The notes: generated by a model from the letters alone, not told the origin. Numbered from the stretch's first letter, positions 1 through 8,204 are shown. The stretch is 32,580 nt of DNA from Bacillota bacterium (GCA_022710895.1 JAKLGB010000003.1:23050-55629), one strand, 5' to 3'. Numbers and translations are program-made.

Positions 1-389
1 ACCGCTTGGTTGCGGGCTTCATACAGACCCAAAGTCCGCAGGAGGGCTTCATAATCGATGGTTTTCCGATAGAGACCGGCAAAATAGGCCAGATTCTCCA
101 AAGCCGTCAACTTGTTGAAGTGAACGGGCATTTCGAAACCGACGCCGATGTCTTCGTAAAACGGCTTTCCGAAAGAGCGCAGGTCTTTGCCGTTGTACAA
201 GATTTCCCCCGAATAGCCTTCCAGCAATTTCGTCAAAATTTTCTGAGTCGTCGACTTTCCGGCGCCGGAGGGTCCGAGAAGGCCGAACACCGTCCCTTTG
301 GGGATGGAGAAGGTCAGTCCCTTCAAGGTCGGTTCCGGTTTCCCGGGATACGAAAAAACCAAATTCCTGATCTCAAATACGTTGTTCAT
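1..389 (-). CDS. ABC transporter ATP-binding protein (partial, 3' end beyond the left edge)
   Basis: Only the first 129 or so residues are in the window. The reading frame starts at ATG 389, after a good ribosome site (GGAGAAACAGG). It has a Walker A motif GPSGAGKST at residues 39-47. Where many ABC proteins have a Q-loop glutamine, this one has a VGFEMP segment followed by LTALENL. That is the pattern of the bacitracin/antibiotic-export type (BcrA/CcmA-like) ATPases rather than of importers. The Walker B and signature motifs lie outside the window. The gene overlaps the end of the upstream TetR-family gene by 17 bases, so the two form one operon. The likely role is the ATPase of a drug or peptide exporter whose membrane subunit would follow to the left. 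The substrate cannot be read from the sequence. Confidence 0.9.
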   Translation of the reverse strand, partial: MNNVFEIRNLVFSYPGKPEPTLKGLTFSIPKGTVFGLLGPSGAGKSTTQKILTKLLEGYSGEILYNGKDLRSFGKPFYEDIGVGFEMPVHFNKLTALENLAYFAGLYRKTIDYEALLRTLGLYEARNQA

Positions 390-987
390 CCTGTTTCTCC
401 ATTCCGCGAAAAACGCACTTCATATATTCGAAGCATTCGATCCGGGTTTGATCGGAAAACACAAACCCGGGATGATCCGTGACATACATCGCTTGCAGAC
501 CGGCGAGGGCGATCCGGAGGTTTCGGATCACGTCCTCCCGGGATAGTTCCGGACGGATGCGATCCATCGGCAGGTCGGCGAAGAACCGTTCGATGGACAG
601 TTGTTGCAAAACATCGATTTTTCCCTTCAGACGCGAGACCAAGGCCTGGGGGGGATTCGTAAGCAAATCGGTCATGACTTGAGTGCCTTCGGGGTGGGCG
701 CGGGCATAGTCGATTTTCCATAGGATCGCCGCAGAAATTCGTCGCATCGGATCGGTCTCCGAAGCTAAATCCAAATCTTGAAAAGCCGCGAGCATCCGCT
801 CCATTTCCTCGAGGAACACCGCCCAGAACAAATCGGCTTTGGCGGGAAAATATTTGAAGATCGACCCTTTGGACACCCCCGCCTGCGCACAGATGACGTT
901 GGTCGAAGCCGTGGCATACCCGTGGGCGGCGAACTCGGTCCGGGCCGAAGCCAAGATTTTTGATCGAGTACTGATTTTAGGTTCCAC
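373..987 (-). CDS. TetR/AcrR-family transcriptional regulator
   Basis: This is a 204-residue protein if it starts at GTG 987, which has GGAGGGG six bases upstream; ATGs at 1002 and 1017 are possible but poorly placed. The N-terminus is a classic TetR helix-turn-helix (AGVSKGSIFKYFPAKADLF, about residues 35-53), preceded by the usual ILASARTEFAAHGY helix. The rest is a helical ligand-binding domain too divergent to name an effector. The gene is first in an operon with an ABC exporter ATPase. The promoter just upstream carries a 14-bp palindrome at the transcription start, so the protein probably represses itself and the transporter until a ligand is bound. The repressor role is inferred; the family and the operator are visible. 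Confidence 0.92.
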   Translation of the reverse strand: MEPKISTRSKILASARTEFAAHGYATASTNVICAQAGVSKGSIFKYFPAKADLFWAVFLEEMERMLAAFQDLDLASETDPMRRISAAILWKIDYARAHPEGTQVMTDLLTNPPQALVSRLKGKIDVLQQLSIERFFADLPMDRIRPELSREDVIRNLRIALAGLQAMYVTDHPGFVFSDQTRIECFEYMKCVFRGMEKQDEQRI

Positions 988-1010
988 TGCCGACCCCTCC
1001 ATTGCTATAG

Positions 1011-1024
1011 TGACCACATGGTCA
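1011..1024. promoter_or_regulatory. Palindromic operator at the tetR-ABC promoter
   Basis: TGACCA-CA-TGGTCA is a perfect 6+6 inverted repeat with a 2-base spacer. It lies a few bases downstream of the -10 box on the minus strand and covers the expected transcription start. Its position and symmetry fit autorepression by the adjacent TetR-family protein; binding itself is inferred. Confidence 0.6.
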
Positions 1025-1029
1025 TTTTC

Positions 1030-1058
1030 ATTGTATCATCCAAAAATGGGATTGTCAA
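1030..1058 (-). promoter_or_regulatory. Promoter of the tetR-ABC operon
   Basis: On the minus strand, TTGACA (1058-1053) and TACAAT (1035-1030) are separated by 17 bases. This is a near-consensus vegetative promoter. It starts immediately after the rluD terminator, so the tetR operon is transcribed independently of the upstream operon. Confidence 0.85.
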
Positions 1059-1064
1059 CCCATG

Positions 1065-1096
1065 AAAAAAAGCTTTCGCATCGAAACGAAAGCTTT
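1065..1096 (-). terminator. Intrinsic terminator of the rluD operon
   Basis: The arms AAAGCTTTCG (1069-1078) and CGAAAGCTTT (1087-1096) enclose an 8-base loop. On the minus strand the stem ends in a run of seven T (1071-1065). The rluD stop codon lies directly at the stem (1098-1100). Confidence 0.85.
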
Positions 1097-1097
1097 T

Positions 1098-2024
1098 TTA
1101 CTCCAGACGAAGATTTTCGAGAAAGCGGGTGAATCGCTCGGGCAACGGAGCGGAAAATCGCAACGCCTGCCCGGTGCGAGGATGAGTGAATCCCAACGTG
1201 GCCGCATGGAGAAATTGCCCATAGGGGTCTTCCGAAGGCCGGCGGTTGTAGACGGGATCGTTGGTCACCGGAAATCCGATCGAGGCGAGATGAACCCGGA
1301 TTTGATGCGTTCTTCCCGTTTCGAGCACGCACCGAAGCAACGTGTGGGCGCGAAACCGTTCCAATACCTGAAAATGGGTCACGGCGGGTTTCCCCCCGGG
1401 AACCACCGCCATCCGTTTGCGGTCGCGGGGATCCCGTCCGATCGGCTTGTCGATCGTTCCCCGGTCGATGGCGATCACGCCGTCCACCAGGCACAGATAC
1501 TCGCGTTCCGTCTTCTTGAGCGCCAATTCGGCCGCCAAAGCCGCATGGGCGGCATCGTTCTTCGCCACCATCAAGAGTCCGCTGGTGTCTTTATCGATGC
1601 GGTGAACGATGCCGGGACGAATCGGGCCGTTGACCGAAGATAACGCGCGGACATGATATAACAGAGCATTGACCAACGTGTGCTCGTAAGCTCCCGGGGC
1701 GGGATGGACGACCATCCCCGCGGGTTTGTCGACGACGAGAACATCGTCGTCTTCGAACACGATGTGAAGCGGAATGGCTTCCGGTTGCAGGTCCATCTCT
1801 GCGATTGGAACGTCCAATACGACGATCAGGTCTCCGGGGACGACGATGTAATTGCTTTTCCGGACGACTCCGTTGACTTCCAACAAACCTTCGGAAATCG
1901 TCTTTTGAACCAACGTCCGCGAGAACTGCGGATACAGACGGGCCACAAACTTATCCAACCGGATGCAGTCGTCGGTCGGGGAGACGAGGTACTCGAGGGT
2001 TTCTTCCCGTTCATTGTCCGCCAT
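1098..2024 (-). CDS. rluD: Large-subunit rRNA pseudouridine synthase, RluD/YlyB type
   Basis: A 308-residue protein that converts uridines in large rRNA to pseudouridine. An S4 RNA-binding domain occupies about residues 20-67. The catalytic RluA-family domain follows, with the signature HRIDKDTSGL at residues 141-150; Asp144 is the expected nucleophile. Further family blocks are VVDKPAGMVVHP (about 97-108) and TGRTHQIRVHL near residue 240. Length and layout match RluD/YlyB. The gene overlaps lspA by 14 bases and ends in an intrinsic terminator; lspA-rluD is a common order in Bacillota. It is the last gene of the operon that begins at the AI-2E transporter. The exact target uridines cannot be read from the sequence. 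Confidence 0.95.
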   Translation of the reverse strand: MADNEREETLEYLVSPTDDCIRLDKFVARLYPQFSRTLVQKTISEGLLEVNGVVRKSNYIVVPGDLIVVLDVPIAEMDLQPEAIPLHIVFEDDDVLVVDKPAGMVVHPAPGAYEHTLVNALLYHVRALSSVNGPIRPGIVHRIDKDTSGLLMVAKNDAAHAALAAELALKKTEREYLCLVDGVIAIDRGTIDKPIGRDPRDRKRMAVVPGGKPAVTHFQVLERFRAHTLLRCVLETGRTHQIRVHLASIGFPVTNDPVYNRRPSEDPYGQFLHAATLGFTHPRTGQALRFSAPLPERFTRFLENLRLE

Positions 2025-2511
2025 CGGTTTTTTTCACCCTCTTCGGTTCCAAAAACAGCTGGTCGAACAAAAACAAACCGATGCCGATGCACAGACACAT
2101 GTCCGCGACATTGAAAACGTAGGGCCAAATCCCGCGAAAATCGATGAAATCGACCACTTGATGGTCGAATTGGAAAATTCGGTCGATCAGGTTCCCGGCG
2201 GTTCCGGCCATCAACAGTGACAACGACAGGGCGTACCACCGGGTCCGTTTGTCGCCAAAATTATTCTTGGCGAACATCACCGCAAAGAGCACCGTCGCGG
2301 CCAAAGCCGCGAAAATGAAGAAAAACAAGAGCCATCCGTGATCGCCGCCGATGCCGAACACGGCGCCCGAATTGCGCACGTGGGTGAAATGGAAAAAATC
2401 CCGGATGATCGGCAACGTGTCGGTCTCCACCGGCAGGTTCACCATCACCAACGCTTTGGTCACTTGGTCGATCACCACCAAGCCCACCGATAATGCCAAT
2501 AGCCACAACAT
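2011..2511 (-). CDS. lspA: Lipoprotein signal peptidase (signal peptidase II)
   Basis: A 166-residue inner-membrane aspartyl protease that removes the signal peptide of diacylglyceryl-modified prolipoproteins. There are four hydrophobic segments. Conserved family blocks are VRNSGAVFGI (45-54), AGNLIDRI (105-112) and FNVADM (133-138); Asp110 and Asp137 are the expected catalytic pair. The start ATG 2511 follows GGAGGAGATTGCG. Its substrates include at least the two lipoproteins encoded in this window (17426-18703 and 26376-28187), both with a lipobox cysteine at residue 20. The gene overlaps rluD and follows a small membrane protein by 15 bases. Confidence 0.97.
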   Translation of the reverse strand: MLWLLALSVGLVVIDQVTKALVMVNLPVETDTLPIIRDFFHFTHVRNSGAVFGIGGDHGWLLFFFIFAALAATVLFAVMFAKNNFGDKRTRWYALSLSLLMAGTAGNLIDRIFQFDHQVVDFIDFRGIWPYVFNVADMCLCIGIGLFLFDQLFLEPKRVKKTDGGQ

Positions 2512-2526
2512 CGCAATCTCCTCCGC

Positions 2527-2895
2527 TCAAATCCAAATGATCGGCATCAGGACCCATGTCCATAACAGCCCGCCCGCCAAACCGAGGGCGGCGCCGAAGG
2601 CCCCATGGACCTTCCGCAAGAAAACCAGATCGCACCCGTGATCGGGGCGTTTGAGTCCCAACGACTGAAACCACCAATGGGCAACCAAATAGAAATATCC
2701 CATCGCCGCGAGCGTAATGATCAAGAACAGCCAGACTTTCCATTGCATGAAAACGACGATCAATTCCGCTAACGCAAGAAAGACGGGAGCGAAAGCCAAA
2801 GTGGCCAGAAGCCACGCCCCGAAGAGGGCGTCCAGCACCATCATGAGGGAATATTCGCTCTTGAGCGATTTCCATTCTCCGAGCCATCGCTTCAT
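2527..2895 (-). CDS. Small integral membrane protein of unknown function
   Basis: A 122-residue protein I do not recognise. ATG 2895 is chosen because it sits one base after the stop of the upstream protease gene; longer versions of the frame run into that gene. Hydrophobic segments lie at about residues 20-50 (long enough for one or two passes), 53-75 and 98-120. A polar loop with KRPDHGCDLVFLRKVHG (82-98) separates the last two. There is no signal peptidase site or catalytic motif. It is sandwiched between the membrane S16 protease and lspA in a tightly packed operon, so it is probably translated by coupling. A role in envelope protein processing is only guilt by association. Confidence 0.75.
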   Translation of the reverse strand: MKRWLGEWKSLKSEYSLMMVLDALFGAWLLATLAFAPVFLALAELIVVFMQWKVWLFLIITLAAMGYFYLVAHWWFQSLGLKRPDHGCDLVFLRKVHGAFGAALGLAGGLLWTWVLMPIIWI

Positions 2896-2896
2896 C

Positions 2897-3952
2897 TCAA
2901 TCACCGAGCCCTTCGAGATAATCCAGACAGTCTTGGAACGTCTGGACGGGAATGATCCACGAAGTGTCCTGGATGCCCAGTTCCTCACAGGCCGCCAACG
3001 CTTCGACATAGTCGTCGTAGACATTGGTGTCACTGTGATGATCGACGAAAAACAGATCGGCGCCGTACACATAAGCCGCGGCGATTTTCTGCTTGACGCC
3101 GCCGATGTCTCCGGCGGTGCCGTCATAGCCAATCGTCCCGGTCCCGGCAATCTTCAGCCCGCGAGTGATGTCGACGGGGGAAAGAACGTTGTAAATATAC
3201 AGGGCTTGCATCAATCCGCCCGACGGGCCGCCGATGTCGACACTGTGCTGGGTGAATTTCGGATAGGTCTCCTCCTCGTTCACGAGGCGGAATGGAGCGA
3301 ACGTCAATCCGAATTTTCCCGTTTGGGGTTGTTTCAAAACCTCGAGAGTATACTCGGTTCCCGCTGCCGTACGGAAGGTAAAGGGATAGAGATTTCCCAC
3401 GGTCGTGAAAGTGCCGATTTGGGTATAGTCAATCACCAATTCCCCGCCGTCGCCGAGAACGGAGACGAACTCGTCTCCCAGACCGATGTCGGCGTAGTGG
3501 GACAAATACGAGGCTTTCCCGTAAACGAGGACTTTGTCTTCATAGACGATGCGGATGGCGGGATTGAGGGCCGCCATCGCCTCGTAGGCGACGATGATCG
3601 AAGCGTCCAACGAGGTGACATGGTCCAAATAGGCGATTTGTTCGTTTTGGACCGGGTCCTCCGCCAATTGGGCGGGGGTTAACTGCCCGCTATCGTTATA
3701 GGGTGAAAAATACGCCGCGAAAAATTCGAAAAACGTCGGTTTTCGGACATAAATCACGTACGTCGAAGAGAACGAGCCCGCAATCGGTTTGCCGGCGTCG
3801 AAATCGATCGAAATCGATTTTCCGACATCGGACAATCCCCCGGGCGCGGTGACATAATAATCAATCGGATAAACGAGCAAAAAGAAGATGAAAAGATAGG
3901 GCAGGATCAGCGCTCGGATCGCCGGCCAATGTTTTTCGAGCAGTTCATTCAT
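2897..3952 (-). CDS. Membrane-anchored S16 (Lon-like) serine protease, YlbL type
   Basis: A 351-residue protein with one N-terminal membrane anchor (about residues 12-31), so most of it is outside the membrane. Residues 150-220 resemble a divergent PDZ module ([15 protein letters not shown]). The C-terminal Lon-type proteolytic domain has GGPSGG with nucleophile Ser244 and GGVKQKI with Lys289 at the catalytic-lysine position of E. coli Lon (Lys722). There is no AAA+ ATPase domain, as is typical of the YlbL/LonP-like family. The region between anchor and PDZ is long and lacks clear motifs. The gene overlaps the deaminase by 8 bases and is followed by a small membrane protein. The substrate is unknown; an envelope or secreted-protein quality role is inferred from topology. 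Confidence 0.88.
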   Translation of the reverse strand: MNELLEKHWPAIRALILPYLFIFFLLVYPIDYYVTAPGGLSDVGKSISIDFDAGKPIAGSFSSTYVIYVRKPTFFEFFAAYFSPYNDSGQLTPAQLAEDPVQNEQIAYLDHVTSLDASIIVAYEAMAALNPAIRIVYEDKVLVYGKASYLSHYADIGLGDEFVSVLGDGGELVIDYTQIGTFTTVGNLYPFTFRTAAGTEYTLEVLKQPQTGKFGLTFAPFRLVNEEETYPKFTQHSVDIGGPSGGLMQALYIYNVLSPVDITRGLKIAGTGTIGYDGTAGDIGGVKQKIAAAYVYGADLFFVDHHSDTNVYDDYVEALAACEELGIQDTSWIIPVQTFQDCLDYLEGLGD

Positions 3953-4421
3953 CGCGGATCACCCGAAGGGAATACCTCTCCAACTTTCGGGAAGAAACCC
4001 CGGCGGCCGTAAACAACCGTTTGGCCGCCTGATCGCTTTCCGATCCCGCATATTTATCCGAAAGGTAGATCACTTCGCGGATGCCGGACTGGATGATCAG
4101 TTTGGCGCATTCGTTGCACGGAAACAATGTCACGTAGATCCGCGAACCTTCCAGGGGCACGGTGGCGTTGAGGATCGCGTTGGGCTCGGCATGGACGACA
4201 TAGGGATATTTCGTTTGGAGATAGTCGCCCTCGCGGTCCCAAGGAAATTCGTCGTCGGAACAACCGATGGGGAGGCCGTTGTAGCCGATGCCGACGATGC
4301 GGTTCTTCTGATTGACGATGCAAGCACCCACTTGGGAAGAGTCATCTTTAGAGCGCAGGCTGGAAAGATAGGCCACGCCCATAAAATATTCGTCCCACGA
4401 CAGATATCCTTGACGTTTCAT
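3945..4421 (-). CDS. comEB: Deoxycytidylate (dCMP) deaminase, ComEB type
   Basis: A 158-residue zinc enzyme that deaminates dCMP to dUMP, feeding thymidylate synthesis. ATG 4421 is chosen because it forms an ATGA overlap with psuG; the longer frame upstream has no support. The zinc site is clear: HAE (His77, proton-shuttle Glu79) and PCNEC (Cys102, Cys105). The SWDEYFMG start, SQVGACIV and GYNGLPIGC blocks are typical of dCMP deaminases rather than cytidine or guanine deaminases. It is in operon with psuG, another pyrimidine nucleotide enzyme. Allosteric control by dCTP/dTTP is common in the family but cannot be seen here. Confidence 0.94.
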   Translation of the reverse strand: MKRQGYLSWDEYFMGVAYLSSLRSKDDSSQVGACIVNQKNRIVGIGYNGLPIGCSDDEFPWDREGDYLQTKYPYVVHAEPNAILNATVPLEGSRIYVTLFPCNECAKLIIQSGIREVIYLSDKYAGSESDQAAKRLFTAAGVSSRKLERYSLRVIRDE

Positions 4422-5344
4422 CGGATGCCCTCGCCTTCGGCATACGCTTTGGCGATTCCGGCCGCCAGCCGGCAATTGTTCAAAACCAGGGCGATGTTCG
4501 CTTTCAGCGATCCGCCCGCGGTGATTTCATTGATGCGTTTGAGCAGATACGGAGTGGCATCTTTGCCTTTGACGCCTTCACTTTCCATATCGGTCAGCGC
4601 TTCGCGAATCGCCTTTTCGATCAATTCGGCATCGAAGGCATCGGCCTCGGGAACCGGATTGGCAACGATGATGCCCGTGTCCAGACCCAAATTCCAATGT
4701 TCGCGGGCCAAGGCGGCGACGGATTCCGGATTTTCCAACCGGAAAGGAACCCGATAAGGGGAGGTTCGAGCGAAAAAGGAGGGCAAGAATTCGGTTTGAT
4801 ACCCGACGACGGGAACCCCGCGGGTTTCCAGATATTCCAAGGTTTTCGCTTGGTCGAGGATGGATTTGACGCCGGCGCAGACGACGCAAACGGGGGTTTT
4901 TCCCAATTCCTCAAGGTCGGCCGAGACATCCATCGTCACTTCGGCGCCGCGATGGACCCCGCCGATGCCACCGGTGGCGAAAAAGCGGATTCCCGCCAAA
5001 CGGCAGGCGATCATGGTTCCGGCGACGGTGGTCGCTCCCGCCAACTTCCGACTGAGGACATAGCCGAAATCACGTCGCGAAGTCTTGACCACGGCTTCGC
5101 CGAGACGGGCAATCGTTTCGATTTGCGCTTGGGTAAGGCCGACGACAAGCGTTCCGTCGAGCAGGGCAATCGTGGCGGGAAGGGCGCCCCCTTCGCGGAC
5201 GGCCTGTTCGCAGCGCAAAGCGGTTTCGGCGTTTTGCGGCCACGGCATTCCATGGGAAATGATCGTCGATTCGAGGGCGACGACCGGATGGCCTTCGCGC
5301 AAAGCGAGGGCAATATCGGGACGAATGACAAGCGGAATTGGCAT
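4418..5344 (-). CDS. psuG: Pseudouridine-5'-phosphate glycosidase
   Basis: A 308-residue enzyme that cleaves pseudouridine 5'-phosphate into uracil and ribose 5-phosphate (a reversible reaction). The whole length matches the PsuG/IndA family. Characteristic blocks are [12 protein letters not shown] (24-34, with conserved Glu25), [14 protein letters not shown] (122-135) and CAGVKSILD (156-164, with Lys160 as the expected Schiff-base lysine). The C-terminal NPVPEADA and [20 protein letters not shown] segments are also family hallmarks. The start ATG 5344 has GGAGGG upstream. No pseudouridine kinase (psuK) is adjacent, although the two are often linked. The same operon encodes a pseudouridine synthase (rluD). 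Confidence 0.96.
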   Translation of the reverse strand: MPIPLVIRPDIALALREGHPVVALESTIISHGMPWPQNAETALRCEQAVREGGALPATIALLDGTLVVGLTQAQIETIARLGEAVVKTSRRDFGYVLSRKLAGATTVAGTMIACRLAGIRFFATGGIGGVHRGAEVTMDVSADLEELGKTPVCVVCAGVKSILDQAKTLEYLETRGVPVVGYQTEFLPSFFARTSPYRVPFRLENPESVAALAREHWNLGLDTGIIVANPVPEADAFDAELIEKAIREALTDMESEGVKGKDATPYLLKRINEITAGGSLKANIALVLNNCRLAAGIAKAYAEGEGIR

Positions 5345-5354
5345 AAAAACCCTC

Positions 5355-5849
5355 CTACCGGCGTTCTTCGGGTTTCAAGAGCCCGAGATTGATGTGGCAA
5401 TATCCGCCGGGATTTTTATCGAGATACTTCTGATGATATTCTTCTGCGGGATAAAACGGAGTCGCGGCTTTGACATAGGTGGCGATCGGTTTTCCGATTT
5501 TTTTCCGATAATTTTCCAAATAAGTCCGGATCGGGGCTTCGTCAGCCGGGTCGGTAAAAAAGACGGCGTTGCGGTATTGGATCCCGACATCGTGCATTTG
5601 ACGGTTGACTTGGGTCAAATCGACGACGCGGACAAAGTGATCGAGGATTTTGTCTAAAGAGAGCACGGTTTCTTCATAGGATATGAGGATGGCTTCGACA
5701 TGACCGACACTTTGGCAGACATCCCGATAGGTCGGGTTTTCGGTGGGGCCGTCGGTATACCCGACGGTGGTGGAAACGACGCCTTTGAGGCGGGAATAAT
5801 AGGCTTCCATGCCCCAAAAACAGCCTCCGGCGAGAATCACGGTTTTCAT
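5355..5849 (-). CDS. msrA: Peptide methionine (S)-sulfoxide reductase MsrA
   Basis: A 164-residue repair enzyme that reduces methionine-S-sulfoxide in proteins. ATG 5849 overlaps the tcdA stop as ATGA and is preceded by AGGAGG; the upstream extension of the frame is spurious. The catalytic motif GGCFWGMEA puts the nucleophilic cysteine at residue 10. Other family blocks are GYTDG, GHVEAI and the C-terminal GGYCHINL. The length is that of a stand-alone MsrA; no MsrB domain or gene is in the window. It lies 10 bases before psuG in the long operon. Confidence 0.97.
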   Translation of the reverse strand: MKTVILAGGCFWGMEAYYSRLKGVVSTTVGYTDGPTENPTYRDVCQSVGHVEAILISYEETVLSLDKILDHFVRVVDLTQVNRQMHDVGIQYRNAVFFTDPADEAPIRTYLENYRKKIGKPIATYVKAATPFYPAEEYHQKYLDKNPGGYCHINLGLLKPEERR

Positions 5850-6550
5850 GGTTGTTCCTCCTGGGCGGCCTCGCTCAAACGGTTCAGGACGATGGAGGCC
5901 AACATCAGTCCGGCGACGGCGGGGACGGTGGCCGAGGACGGCAGTCCCTGCGTCGGGGTTTCCGCGGATTGGGGCATTTCGTCCGACCAAACCACGGGCA
6001 AATCGAGATCCATCGCTTCTTTTCGCAGACGCTGACGAAGAACTTTCGCCAACGGACAGACGGACGTGTCGGCCAACGTGCCGATCCGGACGCGTTCGGG
6101 ATGCCGCTTTTTGGCGAATCCCATCGCCGAAGCGACGGGGATTCCCCGGGTCTTGGCTTCCCGGATCAAAGCGACTTTGGCTTCGAGGTCGTCAACGGCG
6201 TCAATGACGAAATCGAGCGGAAAACGGAACGCCTCACCGACGTTGGCCGCGGTGATCCGCAGACCAAGGGGGTGAAGGACCATGGCGGGATTGATGTCGG
6301 AAAGGCGCCGGGCGGCGACTTCGATCTTGGGTTGTCCCACCGTGGAGGTCAGGGCCCAAAGTTGGCGGTTGAGATTGCTCCAATCGACCACGTCGGGGTC
6401 GACGAGGACCAGCGTGCCGATTCCGCTGCGGGCAAGGGCTTCGCAGACAAAGGAACCCACCCCGCCGATCCCGGCGACCAAAACCGAAGCCCCGGCGATC
6501 CGTCGGGCCGCCGAAGCGCCCACGAGGGCTTCAAACCGTTGGAATCGCAT
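5846..6550 (-). CDS. tcdA: tRNA threonylcarbamoyladenosine dehydratase (TcdA/CsdL), ThiF/E1-like
   Basis: A 234-residue E1-like adenylating enzyme expected to cyclise t6A37 of tRNA to ct6A. ATG 6550 is chosen because GGGAGGGGGGATCGC precedes it; an upstream start 15 codons earlier would enter the hairpin of the previous gene. The N-terminal RFQRFEALVG block is typical of TcdA. The nucleotide-binding GIGGVGS is at residues 27-33, with Asp51 and NRQ (61-63) following. The DDLEAKVALI and SAMGFAKKRHPERVRIG segments also match the family. A MoeB or ThiF assignment is less likely because the zinc-binding CxxC pairs of those proteins are absent. It overlaps msrA by four bases. Confidence 0.93.
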   Translation of the reverse strand: MRFQRFEALVGASAARRIAGASVLVAGIGGVGSFVCEALARSGIGTLVLVDPDVVDWSNLNRQLWALTSTVGQPKIEVAARRLSDINPAMVLHPLGLRITAANVGEAFRFPLDFVIDAVDDLEAKVALIREAKTRGIPVASAMGFAKKRHPERVRIGTLADTSVCPLAKVLRQRLRKEAMDLDLPVVWSDEMPQSAETPTQGLPSSATVPAVAGLMLASIVLNRLSEAAQEEQP

Positions 6551-6573
6551 GCGATCCCCCCTCCCAACAAAGA

Positions 6574-6592
6574 AGGCTGCGATCGGCAGCCT
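6574..6592 (-). terminator. Hairpin after the small membrane protein gene, possible weak terminator
   Basis: AGGCTGC (6574-6580) and GCAGCCT (6586-6592) form a 7-bp stem with a 5-base loop just after the stop codon at 6592-6594. On the minus strand it is followed by TTCTTTGTT, a poor T-run, so it probably reduces rather than stops transcription into tcdA. Confidence 0.5.
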
Positions 6593-7035
6593 CATTTCTT
6601 TTTCATGTAATCGGTGTTGTAAAACTTACGTCCCAACCGCAGGAGCACATAGATCAGGACGGCGCTCAACACCACAAGGATGTTGGCGATATAAGCCCGA
6701 TCACCGCCCGCATAGTCGTAGAGGACGCAAAACCCCAAGACTCCGAAGGCCGTCACGAAGATGAGGTACAGGTATTCCGTCCGATAGACGGGCTTGACCC
6801 GACGTTTCAGATGATCGCGTCGCCACAACAATCCCAAAGTGCCGAAGACGGTCACGATCAGGACCCCGCCTGCCAGCCACAGGATGAAAGCGTCGATGTT
6901 CAGCTTGCGATCGAGTTCAAACGCATAGGTGACCAGCAAGACGATCGGCAATAACCAGATGCAGGTGGTGTAGAAATTGATGACGGCGATTTCGTAGCGG
7001 GAATAGATTTTGGTTTTCCTTCTGAGCGCCATCAT
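6592..7035 (-). CDS. Four-helix integral membrane protein of unknown function
   Basis: A 147-residue protein I do not recognise. It starts at ATG 7035, overlapping the upstream transporter stop as ATGA; a second ATG follows immediately. Hydrophobic segments lie at about residues 20-40, 48-68, 88-107 and 115-133. They are separated by short charged loops, and the C-terminus (YMKKK) is positive, suggesting it faces the cytoplasm. No catalytic or binding motif is visible. Its translation is probably coupled to the AI-2E family transporter, so the two may act together, but this is only inference. Confidence 0.8.
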   Translation of the reverse strand: MMALRRKTKIYSRYEIAVINFYTTCIWLLPIVLLVTYAFELDRKLNIDAFILWLAGGVLIVTVFGTLGLLWRRDHLKRRVKPVYRTEYLYLIFVTAFGVLGFCVLYDYAGGDRAYIANILVVLSAVLIYVLLRLGRKFYNTDYMKKK

Positions 7036-8186
7036 CCCGATTCTTTGGCCCCCTTGGCGACCTCCCCGCCCTCTTTTTGAAGGCGAAGTTCTTTAAAGAA
7101 TTGGAAGAAAACGCGAATGGAAGCGGCGATGGGGCTGGCAAAGACGACGCCGAGCGTCCCGAACAAAGACCCGAAGAACAAAATCGAAATCAAAATGACC
7201 AGCGGATGAATTTCCATCGCTCTTCCCATGATGATCGGTTGGAAAATATTGCCTTCGATGAACTGCAAAACGATGTTGACCCCGAGCACCGTGAACCACT
7301 GCGGTCCGGGGTTGCCCATCGCATTAGCGATGAAAGCATAAAGAATCGGGGGAATCGCGGCGATGATCGCCCCGAAATAAGGAATGATGTTGGTGATTCC
7401 GACGATGATGCCGAAAACATAGAAGTATTGAAGGCCGATCAGTTTGTAAACGATCGTCGCCACCGAGCCGATGGCGGCCATCAGCACCAGTTGTCCGCGC
7501 AGGTAAGCCCCGACGGTCTGGTTGAGCCGACTCCCGAGTTCGGCGGCGTTTTTCTCATGTTTCTGCGGAATGATGCCGCGGAGCCGCTCGCCGATCATTT
7601 CATAGTCCAGCAAATAATAGATCAAAAGGAACGGCAATACCGATACCACGGTGATGATCGGACCGGCCACGCTCGTCAGGGACGCGATCAGCGTGGGCAG
7701 GAAATTGTTGAGGAGGTTATTGATAAAGTCCGTTTCGGCAAGGTATTCGGCGATCTTGTCGTAGATGTCGACTCCGAGGAAGAAATCGGTGCGCATATCG
7801 GTTTGGATATAATCGGTGATCGTCACCAAATCGGTGGTGAAGAAATCACGGATTTCGTTGACGACCATCGGAATCAAGAAATAGAAAGCGGCGAAAACAA
7901 CCCCGACCATCAAAATGAAAACGATGGCCAACGACAGTCCCCGGGGACCGATGCCTTTCTTTTCGAGCAGTTTGATGAGCGGGAAAATGATCAAAGAAAT
8001 CAAGTAAGCCAAGGCGACGGGAACGATGACGGCTTTGACGGCGTCGAGGATCCAATTCCACAAATCGGAGAATTGCAAGGCCATGAACAAAATCGCCAAA
8101 GCGAGGAGGGCAATGACCAAAAACTTGATGATGCGGGTCAAATTCTCGTCCGAAAACAGCTTCTTGCGCACGTTATCACTTCCCAT
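7032..8186 (-). CDS. AI-2E family transporter (YdbI/PerM-like permease)
   Basis: A polytopic membrane protein of 384 residues, or 379 if GTG 8171 is the start. It has about eight hydrophobic segments. The family's hallmark C-terminal region is present: GITNIIPYFGAIIAAIPP, then QFIEGNIFQPIIMGRAMEIHPL and FGTLGVVFASPIAA. Members export diverse small molecules or act in Na+/H+ exchange; true AI-2 transport is shown for few, so no substrate is assigned. It is the first gene of a ten-gene operon. The promoter is so close that ATG 8186 would have a leader of only about three bases. GTG 8171 has a GGGAAG ribosome site and may be the real start. Confidence 0.9.
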   Translation of the reverse strand: MGSDNVRKKLFSDENLTRIIKFLVIALLALAILFMALQFSDLWNWILDAVKAVIVPVALAYLISLIIFPLIKLLEKKGIGPRGLSLAIVFILMVGVVFAAFYFLIPMVVNEIRDFFTTDLVTITDYIQTDMRTDFFLGVDIYDKIAEYLAETDFINNLLNNFLPTLIASLTSVAGPIITVVSVLPFLLIYYLLDYEMIGERLRGIIPQKHEKNAAELGSRLNQTVGAYLRGQLVLMAAIGSVATIVYKLIGLQYFYVFGIIVGITNIIPYFGAIIAAIPPILYAFIANAMGNPGPQWFTVLGVNIVLQFIEGNIFQPIIMGRAMEIHPLVILISILFFGSLFGTLGVVFASPIAASIRVFFQFFKELRLQKEGGEVAKGAKESG

Positions 8187-8195
8187 CGTTTTTTT

Positions 8196-8204
8196 ATTAT
8201 ATCA
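8196..8204 (-). promoter_or_regulatory. Extended -10 promoter of the ten-gene AI-2E-to-rluD operon
   Basis: On the minus strand this is TG-A-TATAAT (TATAAT at 8201-8196). The -35 region is poor, consistent with an extended -10 promoter. The start point is predicted near 8189, three bases before the first ATG of the transporter gene. Confidence 0.75.
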
